Shown: piece by piece, positions 36,953 through 44,873 of the stretch
How the letters are laid out: each line of letters opens with the position of its first letter
How positions within the stretch are numbered: position 1 is the first letter of the stretch
Assembly (NCBI RefSeq): GCF_016741875.1
Contig: NZ_JAERRF010000008.1
Span: forward strand, 62,001-126,000
Source: Streptomyces coffeae
Lineage (GTDB): Bacteria; Actinomycetota; Actinomycetes; Streptomycetales; Streptomycetaceae
Direction of reading: 5' to 3'
Length of the DNA: 64,000 bases
Made by a program: the position numbers and the translations under genes
Notes under the pieces: model-generated
What the model was told of the DNA's origin: nothing
The model's input: only the letters and a program-made list of their open reading frames with translations
The model's database searches: none

Positions 36953-37616
36953 GCAACTCCACACACTCGGTCAGCGGCAGCACCCCGGCGCCCAGCGGCA
37001 GCGGGGTGGTGTCGTCGGCCGAGGCGATGTCCTTGACCTGCACATAGCCCAACTGCGGCGCGAGCGCCGCATAGCTGGCCGCCGGGTCCTCCCCGGCCAG
37101 CCAGGTGCGCATCACATCCCACAGCGCCCCGACGCTTCCGTGGCCGACCGGCCCGAGGACCCGCGCCGCGTCGGCCCCGGCCGGATGAGAGTCATGGGTC
37201 TCGAGCAGCAGCCGTACGCCCAGCTCGGCGGCCTGGGGCGCGGCGGTGGCGAGCCGCCGGGCGGCCGTGGCGTCGGCCTCGGCGGTGCCCTGGTCACCGC
37301 CGCCGGGGAACACCCGGACGTTCGGCGCGCCCAGATCGTGCGCGAGCCGCACCAGCTCACCCAGCTCGGCCAGCACCGGCTCGTCCGGCCCCGCCGCGGC
37401 GACCCGGGCGTACCCGGCGACACACAGAATCTCGACCCCACCCCCCGCGAACTCCCCCACCACCTGCGCGCGCTCCCCGCCCCCGATCCCGGGATGCACC
37501 GGCTCCTCGGGGTGGGCACGCAGTTCAACCCCGTGATACCCGCTGTCGGCGGCGAGCCGGACCACATCGCGCATGGCCATACCGGGGACGCCGAGGGTGG
37601 AGAAAGCGAGCTTCAT
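36819..37616 (-). CDS. Sugar phosphate isomerase/epimerase-like protein (TIM barrel)
   Basis: 265 residues of the AP endonuclease 2/xylose-isomerase-like TIM barrel. It starts MKLAFSTLGVPGM and has GYHGVELRAHPEEP, LLETHDSHP (metal-binding Glu and His), GALWDVMRTW, YVQVKDI and WEYEKRWYP. The ATG at 37614-37616 follows GGAG by six bases. The family isomerises or epimerises keto-sugars and inositols. No partner gene is adjacent; a second, different family member is in the LacI-controlled operon at 43.4 kb. The 3' end overlaps the EamA gene by 134 bp, tail to tail. Confidence 0.85.
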   Translation of the reverse strand: MKLAFSTLGVPGMAMRDVVRLAADSGYHGVELRAHPEEPVHPGIGGGERAQVVGEFAGGGVEILCVAGYARVAAAGPDEPVLAELGELVRLAHDLGAPNVRVFPGGGDQGTAEADATAARRLATAAPQAAELGVRLLLETHDSHPAGADAARVLGPVGHGSVGALWDVMRTWLAGEDPAASYAALAPQLGYVQVKDIASADDTTPLPLGAGVLPLTECVELLSREGWDGWLCWEYEKRWYPQAPELPGLLAPGREHLLRLLADAA

Positions 37617-37939
37617 GCGGGCTCCGTTGCTCGTGTGTGGGGGTGGTCGGTACGCGTCGGGGATCTTCAACGGGACGCTAAGCAGGGGCGGGGGCGTGGT
37701 CAATCCCGCCGTGCCGAGCGGCCGGGCGACTGGGCGCGCCCGACCGCGGCGGTGGGGCCCCACCGGGGCCGGTGGTCGGCGGCCCCGGCTGCTGGGCGCA
37801 GGGCGTCGCCCTGCGGGCCGCCGCGCTCCTGGGGTCGCCCAGGCCGGATGTCCGGGTCGCTGGGCCGATGGGGCTCGGGGCGCGGCCGATTGGGTGGCTC
37901 ACTGCCGGGGCGTATGCGTCCCGGCTCCCGGGGCGGGGT

Positions 37940-37975
37940 GTGCGCACGGTGTGCCGTTGGCACGTTGTACGTGCG
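37940..37975. repeat. 36-bp direct repeat, copy 1
   Basis: Matches 38318-38353 at 35 of 36 positions. Inside it are the palindrome GTGCGCAC, TGCC-GTT-GGCA and CACGT-TGT-ACGTG, so each copy can form two small hairpins. Confidence 0.85.
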
Positions 37976-38232
37976 TCCGCGCAGCAGCGCTCGACCTCCA
38001 GGGGCAGCAGCCACCCGTCTGCACGGCGCGGGAACAGCGGCCCGCGTCCGGCGCGCAGCACCCGTGTAGGGGGCACGCCGAGCGGCGGGCCCCTCGATCC
38101 GCTCCTGCGCCGCGAACTGGCCACGTTCTCGCGTGTGGCCCTGACGGGCGCGTCCGCTGGGCCCGGCGTTGGGTGTGCCGGGGCCGGGACGGTGCGAGCC
38201 CCGAGGGGACGGTGGTTGGCGGGTGCCTGGTT

Positions 38233-38264
38233 CGCCTGCCACGTCCCCGGGGCCGTGGCAGGCG
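38233..38264. terminator. Hairpin downstream of the methyltransferase gene
   Basis: Perfect 11-bp stem (CGCCTGCCACG and complement) whose 10-base loop contains CCCCGGGG, giving a nearly continuous palindrome. It lies about 125 bp past the methyltransferase stop and could be its terminator. Confidence 0.5.
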
Positions 38265-38317
38265 GCTACCCGCTGCTGGGTGGTTCCGTCCCGTCGTGGG
38301 ATACGGGGCGCCGGGAG

Positions 38318-38353
38318 GTGCGCACGGTGTGCCGTCGGCACGTTGTACGTGCG
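38318..38353. repeat. 36-bp direct repeat, copy 2
   Basis: Second copy of the repeat at 37940-37975, in the same orientation with a single T/C difference, 378 bp away and 35 bp from the methyltransferase stop. Confidence 0.85.
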
Positions 38354-38387
38354 GGTTGGTGGGCCCGGCCCACCGAACCTCAGGGGG

Positions 38388-39530
38388 TCAGGCCGTGGTC
38401 AGGCGCCACAGGGATGTCACCTCCGCGGCGCGGGCCGTGTGGAGGGGGTCGTCCGGGGTCGTTGCGCGGGGGTGGGCGGGGCGGGTGTCGTGGCGGGCCA
38501 CGACCTTCAGGCCCGCCGACCCGATCGCGGCCAACAACTCCGCGCGCGACCGCAGTCCGAGGTGTTCGGCCAGGTCGGAGAGGATCAGCCAGCCCTCGCC
38601 GCCCGGGGCGAGATGGGCGGCGAGGCCACCCAGGAAACCGTGGAGCATCCGGCTCCCGGGGTCGTACACCGCGTACTCCACCGGGGAGGAGGGGCGCGCC
38701 GGTACCCAGGGCGGGTTGCAGACGACCAGGGGGGCGCGGCCCGGTGGGAAGAGGTCGGCCCGGACCACCTCCACCCGATCGGACAGGCCCAGCCGGGCGA
38801 CGTTCTCCCGGGCGCACACCAGCGCCCGCGGGTCCTGGTCCGTGGCCACCACCCGGGCGATCCCGCGCCGCGCCAGCACGGCCGCCAGCACACCGGTGCC
38901 GGTGCCGATGTCGAACGCGGTCCCGCCCGGGGGCAGCGGCGCCTCGGCCACCAGGTCGACGTACTCGCCGCGCACCGGGGAGAAGACCCCGTAGTGCGGA
39001 TGGATGCGGTCGCCGCCCAGCGCCGGTACCTCGACACCCTTGCGGCGCCACTCGTACGCGCCGATCAGGCCGAGTAACTCGCGCAGCGAGGTGACCGAGG
39101 GCGCGGCGGCCGGGCCGTACGCCTCCGCGCACGCCTCCCGTACATCCGGCGCGCGGCGCAGCGGAACGCGGAAGTCGGCGTCCAGGGGCACCAGCAGCAT
39201 GCCCAGCAGCCGGGCCCGCCGGGACTGCGCCTGGCGGTGCCGGTGGAACGTCTCGGCGGGGGTGTGCGCGGGCGCCCGCCGGTCGCGGGCCCGGCGCGGG
39301 CCGCGGTCGACCCGGCGCGCCACCGCCGTCAGCAGCTGACGCGCGCCCTGGTAGTCGCCGCGCCACAGCAGCGCGGTGCCCTCGCAGACCAGCCGGTAGG
39401 CGGTGTCGGCCGCCGTCCGGTCGTCCGCGAGCGCGACCCGCCCCGGTGGCGGGGCGCCGCTCTCGGAGCGCCAGTGGGCGGAGTGGGACCGGCCGTCCTC
39501 GGTCCAGTGGATGAGGTGCTGCGTAGTCAG
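38388..39530 (-). CDS. Class I SAM-dependent methyltransferase, probable CTG start
   Basis: 380 residues. The C-terminal half is a Rossmann methyltransferase: FDIGTGTGVLAAVLA (motif I), ATDQDPRALVCA and VVCNPPWVPA, an NPPW motif of the HemK/RsmC-like amino-N group. The N-terminal 150 residues form a helical region. The first canonical start in frame is a GTG at 39323, but the frame continues as good coding sequence 69 codons further (TTQHLIHWTEDGRSH...) and no ATG, GTG or TTG occurs before an upstream stop. A CTG at 39528-39530, seven bases after AAAGGG, is placed where I recall homologues begin MTT. Target is unknown, possibly rRNA or protein. Confidence 0.8.
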   Translation of the reverse strand: MTTQHLIHWTEDGRSHSAHWRSESGAPPPGRVALADDRTAADTAYRLVCEGTALLWRGDYQGARQLLTAVARRVDRGPRRARDRRAPAHTPAETFHRHRQAQSRRARLLGMLLVPLDADFRVPLRRAPDVREACAEAYGPAAAPSVTSLRELLGLIGAYEWRRKGVEVPALGGDRIHPHYGVFSPVRGEYVDLVAEAPLPPGGTAFDIGTGTGVLAAVLARRGIARVVATDQDPRALVCARENVARLGLSDRVEVVRADLFPPGRAPLVVCNPPWVPARPSSPVEYAVYDPGSRMLHGFLGGLAAHLAPGGEGWLILSDLAEHLGLRSRAELLAAIGSAGLKVVARHDTRPAHPRATTPDDPLHTARAAEVTSLWRLTTA

Positions 39531-39684
39531 GGGGACACCCTTTGCTCAATGCGCGTGCTCGTGCGCCGTTGGTCCGGTCCGATCCTCGTCGCACCGACGC
39601 CGCCGCGCGAGCGGTTTTCCGGACGGGTGCACCGGTCAACCCAGCGCGTCAACCAGCCACGTCATGGCAGGGAGTGACGTTAAG

Positions 39685-40737
39685 TCAGCCGCGCGGCGGC
39701 GGTGTCGTCGACGACCGCGCCATCAGCTCGCCCCGCACCATCGCCACCCCGCCCGGCGGCTGCGGCTCGCGGCCCAGCGCCAGCCGCCCCGCCCGTATCC
39801 CCGCCTCGTGCAGCGGGAGCCGGACCGTGGTGAGCGAGGGCACCGCGTCCGCGCTGAACGGCAGATCGTCGAAGCCCGCGACGGACACGTCCTCGGGGAT
39901 CCGCCGCCCCCGGTCGCGCAGCGCCGCGCAGACACCGAGGGCGATCGTGTCGTTGGCCGCCACGATGGCGGTCAAGCCGCTGTCACGGCGCAGCAGTTCA
40001 AGGGTGGCGTCGTAGCCGGAGGGGCGGTCGTACAGGCCATGCACGGTCAGCCGCTCGGCGTCCCCGTCCAGCCCGGCCCCGGCCAGCGCGGCGCGGTGAC
40101 CCTCCAGCCGGTGACGGGTGGTGGTGCGCTCGGCGGGGCCCGCCACATAGCCGATCCGGCGGTGGCCGAGGGTCACCAGATGCTCGGTCAGCCGACGCGC
40201 CCCACCGCGGTTGTCGAACGCGAGGGTCACCGCGTCCTCCAGCGGCGGGCGCCCGCACAGCACCACCCGGGTGCCGGACGCGGCGAGCCGGGAGACCTTG
40301 GTGGCCACCGCCGCGGCGTGGTCGGGCTGTTCGGCCGCGCTGCCGGTCAGCACCACCGCGGCCGCGCGCTGCCGCTGGAGCAGGGTGAGGTACCTCAGCT
40401 CGCGCTCGGGCGAACCGCCCGTACTGCATATGACGGCCAGCTTCTCGCCCCCGCGCCCCGGTGCGCCGATGGGCGCGCCCATCTCGGACTGCACCGCGCC
40501 CGCGATGATGCCGAAGAAAGGGTCGGCGATGTCGTTGACCAGGACCCCGACCAGATCGGAGGTGGCGGCGGCGAGAGCGCTTGCCGGGCCGTTGACCACG
40601 TACTCCAACTCGTCGACGGCGCGCAGCACCCGGGCCCTGGTCGACTCGGCAACCGGGTAGTTGCCGCTCAGGACGCGCGACACGGTGGCCGCCGAGACCC
40701 GAGCCCGTGCCGCCACATCGGCCAGGGTCACTGCCAT
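39685..40737 (-). CDS. LacI-family regulator of the oxidoreductase/DUF993 operon
   Basis: 350 residues. The N-terminal LacI HTH is VTLADVAARARVSAATVSRV with the hinge helix near 50-58 (GPASALAAA). It is followed by a periplasmic-binding-protein-like sensor ending in VSVAGFDDLPFS and TTVRLPLHEAG. Divergent from the three-gene catabolic operon at 41.0-44.3 kb, whose promoter carries a LacI-type operator with the central CG. The effector should be the substrate of that pathway or an intermediate. By position it corresponds to SCO2753. Confidence 0.9.
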   Translation of the reverse strand: MAVTLADVAARARVSAATVSRVLSGNYPVAESTRARVLRAVDELEYVVNGPASALAAATSDLVGVLVNDIADPFFGIIAGAVQSEMGAPIGAPGRGGEKLAVICSTGGSPERELRYLTLLQRQRAAAVVLTGSAAEQPDHAAAVATKVSRLAASGTRVVLCGRPPLEDAVTLAFDNRGGARRLTEHLVTLGHRRIGYVAGPAERTTTRHRLEGHRAALAGAGLDGDAERLTVHGLYDRPSGYDATLELLRRDSGLTAIVAANDTIALGVCAALRDRGRRIPEDVSVAGFDDLPFSADAVPSLTTVRLPLHEAGIRAGRLALGREPQPPGGVAMVRGELMARSSTTPPPRG

Positions 40738-40930
40738 GTTTCCTCCGTCGGTTGGTCACCTGGTGGTCTGCCGAGCGCGCCGGTTGGGCGGCGTCCATGG
40801 TCTCACCGACCACCCTCACCGTGGTCTGGGATGCCGGGCGTTGGCCCATCCGTTGCGGTCCGGCGAGGTCCGCTCCGCGTCCCGACGCGCCGACCCTCGC
40901 CGCATGGCGTGAACTGCCCCATGAGGGCCG

Positions 40931-41014
40931 GGGTGTCCCATGACGCCCGCGGGTGTCCCATCTGTACAGGCTGGTGCGGGACGGCTAGCGTTGAAAGATC
41001 CAGAAAGCGCTTAC
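40931..41014 (+). promoter_or_regulatory. Promoter, LacI operator and twin direct repeat upstream of the oxidoreductase operon
   Basis: A promoter TGTACA (40963-40968), 17 bp, TAGCGT (40986-40991) is followed by GAAAGCGCTTAC at 41003-41014, a LacI-type operator with the AAGCGCTT core, just past the expected start point. Upstream, GGGTGTCCCAT occurs twice (40931-40941, 40951-40961) exactly 20 bp apart, i.e. on one face of the helix, perhaps for an activator. The rest of the 306-bp gap shows nothing. Confidence 0.6.
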
Positions 41015-41043
41015 CGTGCCGTCCCGTGAGGAGAAGAAGCGAC

Positions 41044-42204
41044 GTGACACGCCAGACCGTGCGGATCGCCATGAACGGTGTGACCGGCCGGATGGGCTAC
41101 CGCCAGCATCTCGTCCGGTCCCTCCTCGCCCTGCGGGAACAGGGCGGTCTCGACCTCGGGGACGGACGGGTGCTGTGGCCGCGGCCGCTGCTCGTCGGCC
41201 GCCGGGAGTGCGCGCTGAAGGCGATCGCCGAGCGCCATGGCCTGGACCCCGTCGCCGATGTGTCCACCGACGTGGACGCCGTGCTGGCCGACGAGAGCGT
41301 GGACATCTACTTCGACGCACAGATCACCGCGGCGCGCGAGGAAGCCCTCACGAAGGCCATCGCGGCGGGCAAGCACATCTACACCGAGAAGCCGACGGCC
41401 ACCGGCCTGGACGCCGCGGTGGAACTGGCCCGGCTGGCCCGCGCGGCGGGCGTCAAGCACGGGGTCGTCCAGGACAAGATCTTCCTCCCGGGGCTGCTGA
41501 AGCTGAAGCGCCTCGTCGAGGGCGGCTTCTTCGGCCGGATCCTGTCGGTGCGCGGTGAGTTCGGCTACTGGGTGTTCGAGGGCGACTGGCAGGCAGCCCA
41601 GCGGCCGTCCTGGAACTACCGCGCGGAGGACGGCGGCGGCATCGTCGTCGACATGTTCCCGCACTGGGAGTACGTACTGCACGAGCTGTTCGGCGCCGTG
41701 CGCAGCGTTCAGGCGCAGGCCACCACCCACATTCCGACCCGCTGGGACGAGCAGGGCAAACCGTATGACGCCACCGCCGAGGACGCCGCGTACGGCGTCT
41801 TCCGTCTCGAGGGCGGCGCCATCGCACAGATCAACTCCTCCTGGGCGGTCCGCGTCCACCGCGACGAACTGGTGGAGTTCCAGGTGGACGGCACCGAGGG
41901 CTCGGCCGTCGCGGGGCTGCGCGGCTGCCGCGTCCAGCACCGCTCGGCCACCCCCAGACCGGTGTGGAACCCCGACCTCCCGGCCACCGGGTCCTTCCGC
42001 GGGCAATGGCAGGAGGTCCCGGAGAACGGGGAGTTCGACAACGGCTTCAAGACACAGTGGGAGCTGTTCCTGCGCCATGTGGTGCTCGACGAGCCCTGGC
42101 GCTGGGACCTGCTGGCGGGGGCCCGCGGGGTCCAACTCGCCGAGCTGGGGCTGAAGTCGTCGGCCGAGGGCCGCCGGCTGGACGTACCGGAGCTGAGCCT
42201 GTGA
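41044..42204 (+). CDS. Gfo/Idh/MocA-family NAD(P)-dependent oxidoreductase
   Basis: 386 residues. The Rossmann domain (about 1-150) is slightly atypical at the nucleotide loop (MNGVTGRMGYRQH instead of GxGxxG). The family Lys is in HIYTEKPTATGL. The GFO_IDH_MocA C-terminal domain follows with GGGIVVDMFPHWEY, which holds the Asp/His of the substrate site. The GTG at 41044 follows GAGGAG by ten bases; an ATG at 41071 is the alternative. First gene of a tightly overlapping operon (GTGA junctions) with DUF993 and isomerase genes. Probably oxidises a sugar or polyol to a keto form, but the substrate is not known. Confidence 0.85.
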   Translation: MTRQTVRIAMNGVTGRMGYRQHLVRSLLALREQGGLDLGDGRVLWPRPLLVGRRECALKAIAERHGLDPVADVSTDVDAVLADESVDIYFDAQITAAREEALTKAIAAGKHIYTEKPTATGLDAAVELARLARAAGVKHGVVQDKIFLPGLLKLKRLVEGGFFGRILSVRGEFGYWVFEGDWQAAQRPSWNYRAEDGGGIVVDMFPHWEYVLHELFGAVRSVQAQATTHIPTRWDEQGKPYDATAEDAAYGVFRLEGGAIAQINSSWAVRVHRDELVEFQVDGTEGSAVAGLRGCRVQHRSATPRPVWNPDLPATGSFRGQWQEVPENGEFDNGFKTQWELFLRHVVLDEPWRWDLLAGARGVQLAELGLKSSAEGRRLDVPELSL

Positions 42205-43373
42205 TCCTCCGCCTCCCCGCGCCGGGCCGTGCGACCCGCCCCTACCGGCCGCGTGCCGAACCCGCCCGCTTCACCCCCGGCGGCGCTCCGCTCACCTCCC
42301 GTGTGGTGTTCGCGGCCGCCCATGTGGTGGCCGATCCGTACGCCGACACCGGCCCCGGCGGTCCGGCCGCCGTGGACTGGGACGCGACCCTCGCCTTCCG
42401 CCGCCATCTGTGGTCGCACGGTCTCGGCGTGGCCGAGGCGATGGACACCGCGCAGCGCGGGATGGGTCTGGACTGGTCCGGCGCGGCCGAGCTGATCCGC
42501 CGCTCGGCCGCCGAAGCCAAGGCGGTGGGCGGGCGGATCGTCTGCGGTGCGGGCACCGATCAGCTCGCCGTCACCGGGATCGGATGGCCGTACGGTCTGG
42601 ACGAGGTGCGCGCCGCCTACGAGGAACAGCTCACCGTCTGCGAGGAGTCGGGCGCCCGCGCGGTGCTGATGGCCTCGCGGGCGCTGGCCGCCGTGGCCAA
42701 GGGACCCGAGGACTATCTGGAGGTCTACGGCCGGCTGCTGGACCAGGTGTCCGCTCCCGTCGTACTGCACTGGCTGGGGCCGATGTTCGACCCGGCGCTG
42801 GAGGGCTACTGGGGCAGCGTCGATCCGGACGCCGCCACCCGCACCGTGCTGGAGCTGATCGCCGCCCACCCGGGCAAGGTCGACGGCATCAAGGTCTCCC
42901 TGCTCGACGCCCGCCGCGAGATCGAACTGCGCCGACTGCTCCCGGACGGGGTGCGCTGCTACACGGGCGACGACTTCCACTACCCCGAGCTGATCGAGGG
43001 CGATGACCACAGCGCCAGCCACGCCCTGCTCGGCGTCTTCGACCCGCTGGGGCCACTGGCCGCCCGGGCGGTCCGCGCGCTGGACGCGGGCGACGCACCG
43101 GGCTTCCGCGCGCTGCTCGACCCGACGGTGGAGCTGGCCCGCCATCTCTTCCAGGAACCGACCCGCTGCTACAAGACCGGGGTGGTGCTGCTGGCGTGGC
43201 TGGCCGGGCACCAGGCGCACTTCACGATGGTGGGCGGCCTCCAGTCGGCCCGTTCGCTGCCGCATCTGGCGCGCGCGTACGAACTGGCCGACGGGCTCGG
43301 TCTGTTCCCGGACCCGGAGCGGGCCGCCGAGCGGATGCGGCATCTGCTGATCGTCCAGGGGGTCGCGCAGTGA
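42201..43373 (+). CDS. DUF993 family protein (aldolase-like TIM barrel)
   Basis: 390 residues from the GTG that overlaps the previous stop as GTGA. The protein matches DUF993, proteins related to the dihydrodipicolinate synthase/aldolase barrel: ALAFRRHLWSHGLGVAEAMD-like start region (residues about 58-75), WPYGLDEVRAAYEEQL, HWLGPMFDPALEGYWG, DGIKVSLLDA and RCYTGDDFHYPELI. The Lys in GIKVS is at the place where class I aldolases of this barrel form a Schiff base. The reaction is unknown; between an oxidoreductase and an isomerase, a retro-aldol or hydrolytic step on the keto-sugar is plausible inference. Confidence 0.8.
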   Translation: MILRLPAPGRATRPYRPRAEPARFTPGGAPLTSRVVFAAAHVVADPYADTGPGGPAAVDWDATLAFRRHLWSHGLGVAEAMDTAQRGMGLDWSGAAELIRRSAAEAKAVGGRIVCGAGTDQLAVTGIGWPYGLDEVRAAYEEQLTVCEESGARAVLMASRALAAVAKGPEDYLEVYGRLLDQVSAPVVLHWLGPMFDPALEGYWGSVDPDAATRTVLELIAAHPGKVDGIKVSLLDARREIELRRLLPDGVRCYTGDDFHYPELIEGDDHSASHALLGVFDPLGPLAARAVRALDAGDAPGFRALLDPTVELARHLFQEPTRCYKTGVVLLAWLAGHQAHFTMVGGLQSARSLPHLARAYELADGLGLFPDPERAAERMRHLLIVQGVAQ

Positions 43374-44269
43374 GCGGTGGCAACCGGCCGGAGCATCTGA
43401 GCCGTCTGAGTCTCAACCAGGAGACGATCCGGCAGTGGTCGCTGCCCGAGCTGGCCGAGGGCTGCGCGGCGGCCGGGGTGCCCGGTGTCGGCCTGTGGCG
43501 GGCGCCGGTGCGGGCGTACGGGGTCGAGGCCGCCGCGCGGCTGATGCGCACCGCCGGGCTGTCCGTCACCTCGCTGTGCCGGGGCGGCTTCTTCACCGCC
43601 GTCGAGCCGGCCGAGCGAGCCGCCGCCCTCGACGACAACCGCGCGGCGATCGACGAGGCCGCCACTCTCGGCACCGGCACCCTCGTCCTGGTCTCCGGCG
43701 GTCTTCCGCCCGGCAGCCGCGATCTGCCCGGCACCCGCGCGCGGATCGCCGACGCGCTGGGGGAGTTGAGCCCGTACGCCGCCGAGCGCGGGGTGCGGCT
43801 GGCCATCGAACCGCTGCACCCCATGTACGCCGCCGACCGCTGTGTGGTCTCCACCCTCGCCCAGGCGCTGGACCTGGCCGAGCGCTTCCCGGCGGAGCGG
43901 GTGGGCGTGGTCGTGGACACCTACCACCTGTGGTGGGACGACACCGTGGCCGCGCAGATCGCCCGCGCGGGCGCCGGTGGCCGGATCGCTGCCTTCCAGC
44001 TCGCGGACTGGATCACTCCGCTCCCCGCGGGTGTGCTGCTGGGCCGAGGTCAGCTCGGGGACGGCTCGATCGATCTGCGCTGGTTCCGCGAGCGGGTCGA
44101 CGCGGCCGGGTACGACGGGCCGATCGAGGTCGAGATCTTCAACCCGGCGCTGTGGGAGCGGGACGGGGCGGAGGTGCTGGCGGAAGTCGCCGAACGCTAC
44201 GCGTCCTTGGTGCCGGTCGAGCCGTCGCCCTCACCGGTCCCGTCCGGACCACCCGACCCGGCGGGCTGA
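43370..44269 (+). CDS. Sugar phosphate isomerase/epimerase-like protein in the LacI-controlled operon
   Basis: 299 residues from the GTG that overlaps the DUF993 stop as GTGA. TIM barrel of the AP endonuclease 2 family, with metal-binding residues in LAIEPLHPMY (Glu), VVVDTYHLWWDD (Asp, His) and GPIEVEIFN (Glu). A Pro/Ser-rich tail of about 20 residues is encoded over the 3' end of the convergent membrane-protein gene (73-bp overlap). It acts with the oxidoreductase and DUF993 proteins. No transporter is in the operon, so uptake must be by another locus or the substrate is intracellular. Confidence 0.85.
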   Translation: MSGGNRPEHLSRLSLNQETIRQWSLPELAEGCAAAGVPGVGLWRAPVRAYGVEAAARLMRTAGLSVTSLCRGGFFTAVEPAERAAALDDNRAAIDEAATLGTGTLVLVSGGLPPGSRDLPGTRARIADALGELSPYAAERGVRLAIEPLHPMYAADRCVVSTLAQALDLAERFPAERVGVVVDTYHLWWDDTVAAQIARAGAGGRIAAFQLADWITPLPAGVLLGRGQLGDGSIDLRWFRERVDAAGYDGPIEVEIFNPALWERDGAEVLAEVAERYASLVPVEPSPSPVPSGPPDPAG

Positions 44270-44619
44270 CCGGACGCCGCCTTGGCCGCGACCATGACCT
44301 CGGACACGTACTCCCGCACCCGGAGGGTCGTGGTGCCGCTGGTGTAGAGCCCCATGCCCAGCATGCCGAGCGGCACCGAGGCCGCGAGGATCCCGGTCAT
44401 GGCGGTCCAGGGACGTTCCTTGTCGCAGTACTCGGAGAGATGGTCGCGGAAGGCGGGCGCGTCGCAGTGGTTGGAGTACTCCCCGGTCTCGTACGGGGTG
44501 AACATCAGCAAGGCCAGCACCGCCCAGCTCAGCCCCGCCAGAAACAGCAGTCCCGCCCCGCAGGCGCGCTTGCGCTGCGCACGCGTCACCCACACGCTCT
44601 CCTCGACCGCCCCGTTCAT
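44197..44619 (-). CDS. Small two-helix membrane protein
   Basis: 140 residues. The ATG at 44617-44619 is seven bases from GGAGG, a better spacing than the ATG six bases earlier. Two membrane segments (about residues 22-40, GAGLLFLAGLSWAVLALLMF, and about 80-100) bracket an extracytoplasmic loop with two Cys (NHCDAPAF and EYCDKERPW), probably a disulfide. The C-terminal tail is Gly/Ser-rich and lies over the end of the isomerase gene. No family is recognised. Confidence 0.7.
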   Translation of the reverse strand: MNGAVEESVWVTRAQRKRACGAGLLFLAGLSWAVLALLMFTPYETGEYSNHCDAPAFRDHLSEYCDKERPWTAMTGILAASVPLGMLGMGLYTSGTTTLRVREYVSEVMVAAKAASGQPAGSGGPDGTGEGDGSTGTKDA

Positions 44620-44822
44620 GCCCATCCCTCCGTCAGAACGCAAAGGACATGAAACTAACAGTTCCGCCAGGGGAGTTCGGAGCCGGGCCGGGGGCCGGTG
44701 GCGCGCTCAGTCGTCGTGGGGTCCGGCTGTGTCAAGGTGCCTCAACCGCAGCGCACCACAACGACCCGTTTCCGCAGGTGAGAGCAACATCAGGCGCGGG
44801 CGGCAGCGTGTCGGCACGACCA

Positions 44823-44844
44823 CGGCCCCCGATCACGGGGGCCG
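44823..44844. terminator. Terminator after the DUF397 gene
   Basis: Perfect 8-bp stem CGGCCCCC/GGGGGCCG with a 6-base loop, 30 bp past the DUF397 stop. Confidence 0.65.
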
Positions 44845-44873
44845 CTCGCTGTGATGGCTGGTTGCTGCGGGGG

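Larger units (their letters stand above)
37617..38387. other. Hairpin-rich non-coding region
   Basis: About 770 bp without a gene I can support: long frames exist on both strands but their products are Arg/Pro/Gly-rich with no domain. It holds several strong inverted repeats: the 14-bp palindrome GGTGGGGCCCCACC (37751-37764), GCAGGGCG-T-CGCCCTGC (37798-37814) and an 11-bp stem at 38233-38264, plus two copies of a 36-bp repeat listed separately. The function is unknown. Confidence 0.6.

Noticed and set aside
37700..38341. Frames on both strands of the 37.6-38.4-kb gap
   Set aside because: Products are low-complexity Arg/Pro/Gly without domains, and the DNA there is dominated by palindromes and repeats.
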